Below, in pieces: positions 57,683-64,000 of a DNA stretch of 64,000 nt. A model generated the notes under the pieces. It did not search any database. It had not been told where the DNA came from and saw only the letters and a program-made list of their open reading frames with translations. Position 1 is the stretch's first letter; each line of letters begins with the position of its first letter. Location of the stretch: contig JALMQS010000075.1 in the NCBI GenBank assembly GCA_024734495.1, positions 8,355,313 to 8,419,312 on the forward strand, in the 5' to 3' direction. Source of the stretch: Forficula auricularia (lineage: Eukaryota > Arthropoda > Insecta > Dermaptera > Forficulidae). The translations under genes were made by a program, and so were the position numbers.

Positions 57683-58560
57683 TTTTTAACCGACTTCAAA
57701 AAAGGAGGAGGTTCTCAATTCGACTGATTTTTTTTTTTTTTTTTTTGTGTCTATGTTACCTGATATCTTCGCCAATTGTGAACCGATTTTGATGATTTTT
57801 TTTGCATTGGGTTCAGTCTAGTTTCCGATTGGTCCCGTTTTTTCATTGGTATTGGACCTTTTTTGGTATGTTTGTTCAGGCATAACTTCTTTGTTTATAA
57901 ACCGATGTCAATGATTCTTTTTATATTGGAAAGATGGTGCTTTAGGGGTGGTCCCATATTAATTTGGTCAAGTTCTGATGATATAATCAATGACGAATTA
58001 ACGTAAATTTCCAATTCTTATGAGCAATTAATCGAAATTATAATAAATAAAATATTTTATAAAAAAATCAAACTTAAAACGTCCATTAATGGCAGGCATC
58101 TAACATACATGCTAATAGATCTAGCGCTCTGGACTGGAAGATCGAATATATAACATCTGAGATTTCAAATTCACTTGGTGATCCATCCGAATGTCTAGCG
58201 GGCTATACGCAAAATGACGTTGGATTGTAGCTAAGTGGATCACATCTTTTTCTCTCTTGGTCCAGACTTAATACTCCGCAGACTCCAATAGCGTAATCCG
58301 CAGTAGTCTCGTGAGATAAAAATATCTTTTTTCAAATCAGCGCGGTCAAAATAATCCTCGTTGACGTATCAATTATTCTTTGATATATTAATGAGGAAAA
58401 TTAAATTTATTTAAAACGTCCATTTAAAACCCGCAAACGTTTATAGAGAATTTCTATATTTATGAATTTAATTTTATTATCATTTTCTGATTCATTCGCC
58501 CGACGCTTTTATAATGCAAGATTTGACTAAATGTAATACGATTAAGCAAAAAAATGAAAT
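57683..58560 (+). mobile_element. AACCGACTTC-family element, copy 7, split by an insertion
   Basis: It starts TTTTTAACCGACTTCAAAAA AGGAGGAGGTTCTCAATTCG. The body continues to TTAAAACGTCCATT at 58086, is interrupted, and resumes at 58410 with the same bases followed by TAAAACCCGCAAACG, as in copies 4 and 6. It fades after about 58560 without a hairpin. Confidence 0.7.
58090..58408 (+). mobile_element. SINE-like insertion with ~14-bp target duplication
   Basis: TTAAAACGTCCATT stands on both sides (about 58074-58087 and 58408-58421). Copies 4 and 6 of the host repeat show the uninterrupted sequence, so the insertion limits are well supported. Near the start, TAGATCTAGCGCTCTGGACT followed by GATTTCAAATTC resembles a degenerate tRNA D arm, anticodon arm and B box. 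No poly(A) tail is visible. The target duplication length fits LINE-mediated insertion; the tRNA origin is tentative. Confidence 0.55.
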
Positions 58561-59393
58561 TAAAAAAAATGGAGTTACACCGCTATTATATTAAACTACA
58601 CATATATGAAGACGAAGATAACAATTTAAATCAAATAAAAATAAAAAAATAATAACATGTTCTTGATACTTTAAAATATATACATAGTGAAGGATATAAT
58701 ATATTCATGTAGATATTAAAAGATCTAATTTACTATAGCAAATATACACATATCAAAATCAAAATTATTCAAAAATATTCACGGAATTAGCGATAATCGA
58801 GATTTTTTTCATGTACGGTTTGAAACCCAAAGAAATAATGCGATCAAAAGATGAAGAATCTGAAAATTTATTATTATCATTTATTATTTATATATTATTA
58901 ATATGTTAATAAACTTTTTATATTTAATTTTATTTGCAGTTATAAGAGTTGATTATTTAAAAACATGTAATGTAATATATATATATATACATAATTTTAT
59001 GTATATATAATATATATTATTAATGTAATACACAATGGTTAATTTAATATATATATATATATATATATATACTAAAAAAAATTTTTTAAATGCCCTACTG
59101 TTAAAAATTTAGTATTTTGTATAAAAAAGATGTGAAGGTCGTTTATCAATAAATTATTTAATTAATTAATTAATAAAAATCTTTATTATTTATTTATCCC
59201 ATACCATATCTATATTATCTATGTCATATAATATTATTATAGATATATATTGAAGACTATAATATATATATAGGGAATAACCCTGATGATGGATGAAGAT
59301 GAGTTTTTGACTCGAAAGGCTTGATGGAAAGATATCGGTGGAGCGCCGGTGTCGTCGATTTTCTTCAGAGGTGAAAACCTCTCTTGGTGGCGT

Positions 59394-59530
59394 AAAGCCG
59401 TGAAATTTGCTTTCCCAAAATAAGAATTTGCCCGGAGGCTTGTGAAAAATGCTTTTTAAAAATAAGAAGTTGCCCGGGGGGCAGTGAAATATGCTTTCTT
59501 CAAAATAAGAAGTTGCCCCGAGGCAGTGAA
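59394..59530 (-). repeat. ~42-bp tandem repeat inside the LTR
   Basis: AAGAAGTTGCCCGGGGGGCA with GTGAAAAATGCTTTC recurs with a period of 42-43 bases, three full copies plus a partial one before them. The same array is at 62434-62570 in the 5' LTR. The copies differ from one another but not between the LTRs (save one base), so the array predates this insertion. Confidence 0.75.
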
Positions 59531-59568
59531 AAATGCTTTCAACAAAATAAATGGCACAAGGCCCGAAA

Positions 59569-59574
59569 TTTATT
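59569..59574 (-). terminator. Poly(A) signal in the 3' LTR
   Basis: AATAAA on the minus strand, about 120 bases downstream of the initiator position in the LTR. This gives a plausible repeat (R) region. The 5' LTR copy is at 62609-62614. Confidence 0.55.
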
Positions 59575-59908
59575 ACTTCTTCGTGGTTACAAGATTTCGT
59601 ACAGCTTTGTTCCTTCAATCGTTCCAAAGTCGACAGGCGAACTCTTGGAGAGCGTAAAACAGCTCTTCACACAGTGAGGGCTGAATTGCAACTGACTGCT
59701 AATTACGGCTTTGTCTCTTTTATAGCCGTCGATTTAATTGGTAATTAAGGTGATTGGTTAATAATTTTTCCTAGATCGCGCTCGATTAATTATAAAAAGG
59801 CGGGGTCTCCTTCTTCGCTAATTAGTCTTTCATAAGCCACGAACCGATTAACATTGAAAATTAAATTACATTTCTAATTGAAAAAAAAGCAGAAAATCGA
59901 TTCCTACA

Positions 59909-59924
59909 ATTCTCCCTCTTTCGT
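59909..59924 (-). promoter_or_regulatory. Polypurine tract
   Basis: On the minus strand CGAAAGAGGGAGAAT lies directly against the TG that opens the 3' LTR. This is the expected primer site for plus-strand DNA synthesis and confirms the element's orientation. Confidence 0.8.
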
Positions 59925-60232
59925 TACGACCCGGAACTTATAACCAATCATCTTTTACATAGTTAAATATTTCAACTTAAAATTAATTTAGTTATTGTCT
60001 TTTCTTCTTTAAAACCGTTTAGGTATTTTTAGCTTAGTCATAAAATACAGAATTATTATTTTTTTACAATGAAATAGCACTTAAAACTAAACTTAACTAT
60101 TGTTATTTTTTACAAAACAAATTGATCTTGAAAATTACTTGAACAAAACAAAAAAAAATTTTATGCTTAAACTTAGTGTTTCTTAATTGTCTATTTCTTT
60201 GATTTTAACTTAAAAACTAACACTTTCACACA

Positions 60233-61915
60233 CTAATTTTCACTTTTTTTTTTTTTTTTTTTTTTACTTCTGCACAGGGCACTTAATTTAACACTTTTTT
60301 TTTTTTTTTTTTTTTTTACACTTTTATAATTAACACAACACTTCACTTGGGTATCTTCTTGAACACTTAATATAGTCTGAGGTAAGGGACCGACATGGGT
60401 TTTAACTGGTATTGAGGGGAAATTGAAATTAATCTTATGAGCTTTAAGACCACTAAACTTTGTAACGTCATAGGCTGCGTAATCATTTTGGCTTTTGATT
60501 CTAATTTTCTTCGTAAGTTCCCCAATTCTTCTTGCTTGAAACCCCTTAATCTTGTCTTTGTTCATAGGTGAATTTGTCCCTTGACCATCTTCTAAATGAC
60601 TTTCTTTACTTGAGATATCTTTATTTTCTTCTTTCAAAGCGTTAGCTGTTTTCGCAAAATAACTGTCTTGATCTGATAATTTCTTGTGTAATTCCCTGTT
60701 TTCGTGTTTAATTAAATTTATAACTTCGATTAATGAATTATTTTGATCTATCAGTTCGTTGTTCCTTAATTTTAAATGGTTAATTTCGTTTCTTTGAATT
60801 TTTCTTTCTTCGTTGAGACTTCTATTTAAACTGTTCAATTCCTTTTTCATTGACTGAATTTCGTGTTTTAATGAATTGTTTTCCATGCGTAGTTCATCTA
60901 TTAAATGAGATTCTGTTTCCGTTCTTGTTTTATTAATTTTATTAACGTCTATGTTTTTAATAATTTGAATGTCATCTTGTCCTATTTTAATTTCGGCCTG
61001 ATCTATCAGATCGATTCCTAAAATTACTTGTTCGTCTATTGTTTCGTTTGGAACTACGTAAAATTTAATATTAAAATCTTCGTTGTCAATTCGTATGGTT
61101 GTTTTAAAATATCCTTTACTTCCGGTTCGTGAAAATGCAAACCCATTCAGAATAATATTTGAATCTGTTAATTGTGGTGAACCTAGCTGTTTGTGGATGT
61201 CTTCGCTCATGAGCGACAAGCCTGCACCGGTATCTACTAAGGCGTTAATCTTGTGGTTGCTTATTGAAATGATCTTGTGATTAGATTTCGTTTTTTGACT
61301 ATTTACTGTAACTATGTTCATGGGTGGGTCTTCTTTGGTGATTAGGTTTTCGTTTCCACCCTTACTGCTAACTGGCTGTCTATTGCATGCATGATTTGCT
61401 ACGTTAGCTGACTTGGAAGTGATTTCCGAATAAATTTTTAATTTTTCTTTCAATTCTTTTAATGTTTTTGCCCCGTAAAGTATTACTTTATTAGGACTAA
61501 TGTCTTGTATACCGTCCAGTATATACTCTATTAATGCCCTGTCTTCTAAGTTTCCCTTGCTTGCTATCTCTTTCATAATCAGGAAGTATTCATAAACGTG
61601 CTCACCCTTTTGCAATTTTCTTCTGGCTAGCTGCTTGTGAATATCCGCGCTACTAACTTGCAATGAGAATTCTTCTAATAATGCTTCTTTTAATTTATCC
61701 CACGTATTAATGTTTCTTTCACTTTCTACGAATAGCCTAGCTAGTCCAGTTATTAGCCGTCTGCCAAAGGTAAATAGTTGCAAGCTATTCCAACCTTGAA
61801 TACTTGCTTCGGATTCTATGTCCTGCACCCATCTTTCTATTGGATAGTTATCCGTTCCGTTGAATTTTTTTATTAGTGGTTCTACGTCCCTAAAATTGAT
61901 TGGACTGTGTTCCAT
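60233..61915 (-). CDS. Gag-protease-coiled-coil protein of the LTR element
   Basis: The 560-residue frame is intact, with ATG at 61915. Residues about 15-165 are a Ty3/Gypsy-type capsid region (RWVQDIESEA, WNSLQLFTFGRRLITGLARL, WDKLKEALLEEF, HKQLARRKLQKGEHVYEYFL); it would assemble particles. No CX2CX4HX4C zinc knuckle follows; only HACNRQ remains where one is usual. Residues about 215-320 are a retropepsin with ALVDTGAG (225-232), the catalytic aspartate, and ILGIDLI (298-304) near its end. Where reverse transcriptase would normally begin, residues about 330-435 instead form a long, strongly charged coiled coil (LIDELRMENNSLKHEIQSMK and on). The remaining 125 residues are basic and not recognised, ending in two runs of seven lysines encoded by A-tracts. 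The absence of a polymerase is definite; family placement within Ty3/Gypsy rests on Gag resemblance. Confidence 0.88.
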   Translation of the reverse strand: MEHSPINFRDVEPLIKKFNGTDNYPIERWVQDIESEASIQGWNSLQLFTFGRRLITGLARLFVESERNINTWDKLKEALLEEFSLQVSSADIHKQLARRKLQKGEHVYEYFLIMKEIASKGNLEDRALIEYILDGIQDISPNKVILYGAKTLKELKEKLKIYSEITSKSANVANHACNRQPVSSKGGNENLITKEDPPMNIVTVNSQKTKSNHKIISISNHKINALVDTGAGLSLMSEDIHKQLGSPQLTDSNIILNGFAFSRTGSKGYFKTTIRIDNEDFNIKFYVVPNETIDEQVILGIDLIDQAEIKIGQDDIQIIKNIDVNKINKTRTETESHLIDELRMENNSLKHEIQSMKKELNSLNRSLNEERKIQRNEINHLKLRNNELIDQNNSLIEVINLIKHENRELHKKLSDQDSYFAKTANALKEENKDISSKESHLEDGQGTNSPMNKDKIKGFQARRIGELTKKIRIKSQNDYAAYDVTKFSGLKAHKINFNFPSIPVKTHVGPLPQTILSVQEDTQVKCCVNYKSVKKKKKKKSVKLSALCRSKKKKKKKSEN

Positions 61916-62310
61916 GACTGTATAGTGGTCTTATAACTGATAAGAGGGATAGGTGTGTAGGTGTGCAGTGGGATTGTCGGCTCTTACCTCGTTAGTTAAT
62001 TCTTCTGTCGTATTCCTGCTGCTACTCCTATGGGTGGCTGGTTCAGCTGTTATCCGCGAGTGGCGCTGCCGTCGTCGTGTTGTCTGGCCTTCGTTCGATC
62101 ACTTCAATCGATGGCCGCTGCTGCTGCCTGCTACGTCGCCTGCCTTCGCTCGTCGCTTGGCTGCCGGGCGCGCGGTAAATGTGTTTGCCCGCGCAAAAAC
62201 GGTCGGTGCCTCGAGGCGAGTCGAGACAAACCTCCTCGGGTCCGAACCGAGATGGTCCAGCTCCGTCCGATAAAGCCTTTAACGAATCCGCGGCCGAGCC
62301 CCCAAATTTA
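61916..62310 (-). other. 5' leader of the LTR element
   Basis: These 395 bases between the 5' LTR and the Gag start are GC-rich and rich in CpG (for example CGAGTCGAG and GCGCGG), unlike the AT-rich internal region. They would include packaging and dimerisation signals. Plus-strand frames here are compositional. Confidence 0.6.
62287..62304 (-). promoter_or_regulatory. Primer-binding site, tRNA-Pro-like
   Basis: Six bases after the 5' LTR the minus strand reads TGGGGGCTCGGCCGCGGA. It begins with TGG, the complement of CCA. The first ten bases equal the complement of the tRNA-Pro 3' end as I remember it (TGGGGGCTCG), with mismatches after that. The GC-rich site in an otherwise AT-rich context supports function. 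Confidence 0.65.
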
Positions 62311-62948
62311 TAGGGAATAACCCTGATGATGGATGAAGATGAGTTTTTGACTCGAAAGGCTTGATGGAAAGATATCGGTGGAGCGCCGGTGTCGTCGATT
62401 TTCTTCAGAGGTGAAAACCTCTCTTGGTGGCGTAAAGCCGTGAAATTTGCTTTCCCAAAATAAGAATTTGCCCGGAGGCTTGTGAAAAATGCTTTTTAAA
62501 AATAAGAAGTTGCCCGGGGGGCAGTGAAATATGCTTTCTTCAAAATAAGAAGTTGCCCTGAGGCAGTGAAAAATGCTTTCAACAAAATAAATGGCACAAG
62601 GCCCGAAATTTATTACTTCTTCGTGGTTACAAGATTTCGTACAGCTTTGTTCCTTCAATCGTTCCAAAGTCGACAGGCGAACTCTTGGAGAGCGTAAAAC
62701 AGCTCTTCACACAGTGAGGGCTGAATTGCAACTGACTGCTAATTACGGCTTTGTCTCTTTTATAGCCGTCGATTTAATTGGTAATTAAGGTGATTGGTTA
62801 ATAATTTTTCCTAGATCGCGCTCGATTAATTATAAAAAGGCGGGGTCTCCTTCTTCGCTAATTAGTCTTTCATAAGCCACGAACCGATTAACATTGAAAA
62901 TTAAATTACATTTCTAATTGAAAAAAAAGCAGAAAATCGATTCCTACA
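62311..62948 (-). repeat. 5' LTR (638 bp)
   Basis: On the minus strand it begins TGTAGGAATCGATTTTC and ends GGGTTATTCCCTA. Compared with the 3' LTR base by base over 638 positions I found one difference (T at 62559, C at 59519 on the plus strand) and no indels. The start TG is canonical; the end is TA rather than CA. It carries promoter and poly(A) signals (separate entries) and a ~42-bp tandem repeat. The frames on both strands are not conserved genes. Confidence 0.95.
62731..62764 (-). promoter_or_regulatory. LTR promoter: TATA box and initiator
   Basis: On the minus strand TATAAAAGAG occupies 62764-62755 and TCAGT lies at 62735-62731. The spacing from the TATA box to the A of TCAGT is 31 bases, ideal for an insect pol II core promoter. 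The same pair is present in the 3' LTR (59724-59691 region). Transcription would run toward the Gag frame. Confidence 0.75.
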
Positions 62949-63324
62949 TATACATTAACATATATTGCACCACTCTCATGTATGTAAACTCCGATGGTAT
63001 ATATTGGTTGTGTGTTATATTAATCAACTAAAATAAATATATATTAGTTGATAATCTCAAAAAAGCTCATAATCATTTCAAAGATGCAAAGGGGGTTATT
63101 TTTATTTTGATGTTTTAACTGGGTTTATTTATTTTTTATTATACTTTTTTACTCTCTTATATTTATGCAATAAAGACTGATTATAAAATAAATAAATAAA
63201 TAAAATAGTGAAATATAACTGTTAATTTTATTTTCATTACTGAAACCTATCTGAACGGATTTGAATATAATATAATATAATATATAATATATGTTATATT
63301 CAACGATGCGTTCGATCTGTATAC

Positions 63325-64000
63325 AAATTTGGACCCCACCAGAAAAAATATAGCCTATATGTATGTTGTGATTTGTTTCAAATTTCATCAAAAATCATTT
63401 TTTGTTTTTGGACCCCACCCAAAAAAATATAGGCTGTTTTTTTCTGTAAATCAAATTTCATAAAAAATCATTTTTTTATAATTTTTTGTTGTTGGACCCC
63501 TCTTGGTCAAATTGGACACCATAAAAAATATAGGCTATGTTTTTTTCTGTGAATCAAATTTCATAAAAAATCATTTTTTTATAATTTTTTGTTGTTGGAC
63601 CCCTCTTGGTCAAATTGGACCCCATAAAAAATATAGGCTATGTTTTTTTCTGTGAATCAAATTTCATAAAAAATCATTTTTTTATAATTTTTTGTTGTTG
63701 GACCCCTCTTGGTCAAATTGGACCCCATAAAAAATATAGGCTGTGTTCTGTGAATCAAATTTCTTAAAAAATCATTTTTTATCATTTTTTATTTTGGGAC
63801 CCCCTCAGCTAAATTTGACCCCACCAGAAAAAATATTGGCCATCTGTATCAAATTTCATCAAAAATCATTTTCATCATTTTTATGGGACCCTCCAGCCAA
63901 ATTGGACCCCACCATAAAAAACATATGCTATATGCTGTTCTGTGAATCAAATTTCATAAAAAATCATTTATCATTTTCTTATTTTGGGACCCCTCAGCCA
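63325..64000 (+). repeat. ~103-bp tandem array, continues beyond the window
   Basis: The landmark TTGGACCCCATAAAAAATATAGGC recurs near 63330, 63410, 63515, 63615, 63718, 63820 and 63903. The central units are almost identical with a period of 101-103 bases, and the outer ones are shorter or diverged. Each unit holds AAATTTCATAAAAAATCATT. The right end of the array is outside the window. Confidence 0.9.

Larger units (their letters stand above)
59271..59908 (-). repeat. 3' LTR (638 bp)
   Basis: It is an almost exact copy of 62311-62948, offset by 3040 bases, with a single substitution at 59519. It serves as the transcript's 3' end, with AATAAA on the minus strand at 59574-59569. Confidence 0.95.
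59271..62948 (-). mobile_element. Complete non-autonomous Ty3/Gypsy-type LTR retrotransposon (Gag-Pro only)
   Basis: The element is 3678 bases long and its sense strand is minus. The 5' LTR is 62311-62948 and the 3' LTR 59271-59908. The internal region is 2402 bases with a leader of 395 bases, one frame of 560 codons and 324 bases to the 3' LTR. It has a primer-binding site, a polypurine tract, a promoter and a poly(A) signal in the right places. TATA directly flanks both sides (59267-59270 and 62949-62952) as a probable 4-bp target duplication, though the left flank is itself a TA repeat. Reverse transcriptase, RNase H and integrase are absent, so movement must use another element's enzymes. 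The near-identical LTRs show a recent insertion. Confidence 0.92.
51787..64000. other. Region upstream of the cadherin promoter
   Basis: No host gene is recognisable in these 12 kb. Besides the listed elements it holds AT-rich DNA with nothing recognised at 52020-52220, 52970-53440, 53950-54640, 56330-56860, 56905-57680, 58570-59040 and 62955-63320. The stretch 52225-52965 is repetitive-looking (hAT-like GC-rich patches, repeated CCAAATTTCAGNATTCTAG at 52544 and 52694), but I could not define element boundaries. Confidence 0.5.

Noticed and set aside
59281..59335. CTGATGA...GACTCGAAAG in the LTR, resembling a hammerhead
   Set aside because: The possible stem is not adjacent to CTGATGA and the strand is opposite to the element's transcript.
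59190..59748. Open frames in both LTRs on both strands (145, 119 and 65 codons)
   Set aside because: They are LTR sequence. The cysteine/phenylalanine-rich frame arises from the 42-bp tandem repeat.

Overview
This is AT-rich nuclear DNA of an arthropod, almost certainly an insect. It is dominated by mobile elements and carries one recognisable host gene. The evidence for an insect is the gene itself, a cadherin whose first three repeats I recognise as the cadherin-87A / CDHR1 type found in insects, together with jockey-like and RTE-like LINEs, hAT elements, a Ty3/Gypsy-type LTR element and tRNA-derived SINEs. The sequence does not let me name the order.

Host gene. On the minus strand, from a TATA promoter near 51780 to the left edge, lie the first five exons of the cadherin: a non-coding exon 1 (51403 to about 51753) and coding exons 2-5 (29950-30268, 18661-18935, 5345-5572, 3284-3508). 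Every junction has a GT donor and an AG acceptor, and the reading phases fit (1, 0, 0, 0). They encode residues 1-349: a signal peptide, cadherin repeats 1 and 2, and most of repeat 3. The rest of the protein lies beyond position 1. The introns (21.1, 11.0, 13.1, 1.8 and at least 3.3 kb) account for most of the first 51 kb.

Introns. They hold several palindromic (fold-back) repeats, three of which carry a hammerhead-ribozyme-like motif of the reduced-stem-III kind linked to Penelope-like retroelements. They also hold a hAT element with an 8-bp target duplication and a matching empty site elsewhere in the window, two adjacent hAT-type elements with a decayed transposase, RTE-like and jockey-like LINE fragments, several copies of a family beginning AACCGACTTC whose 3' part is a large hairpin, five copies of another ~0.35-0.65 kb family, small TIR elements, SINEs and tandem arrays.

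Upstream of the gene (51.8-64 kb). Here lie more AACCGACTTC copies, one of them split by a SINE-like insertion, a 5'-truncated jockey-like LINE with two frameshifts and a poly(A) tail, and a very young LTR element at 59271-62948. The LTR element is structurally complete: two 638-bp LTRs that I see differing at one base, TATA and initiator, tRNA-Pro-like primer site, polypurine tract and TATA target duplication. It encodes only a 560-residue Gag-protease-coiled-coil protein; no reverse transcriptase, RNase H or integrase is present. It therefore looks like a recently mobile, non-autonomous Gag-Pro element, and it is the strongest candidate here for an undescribed system. The window ends inside a ~103-bp tandem repeat.
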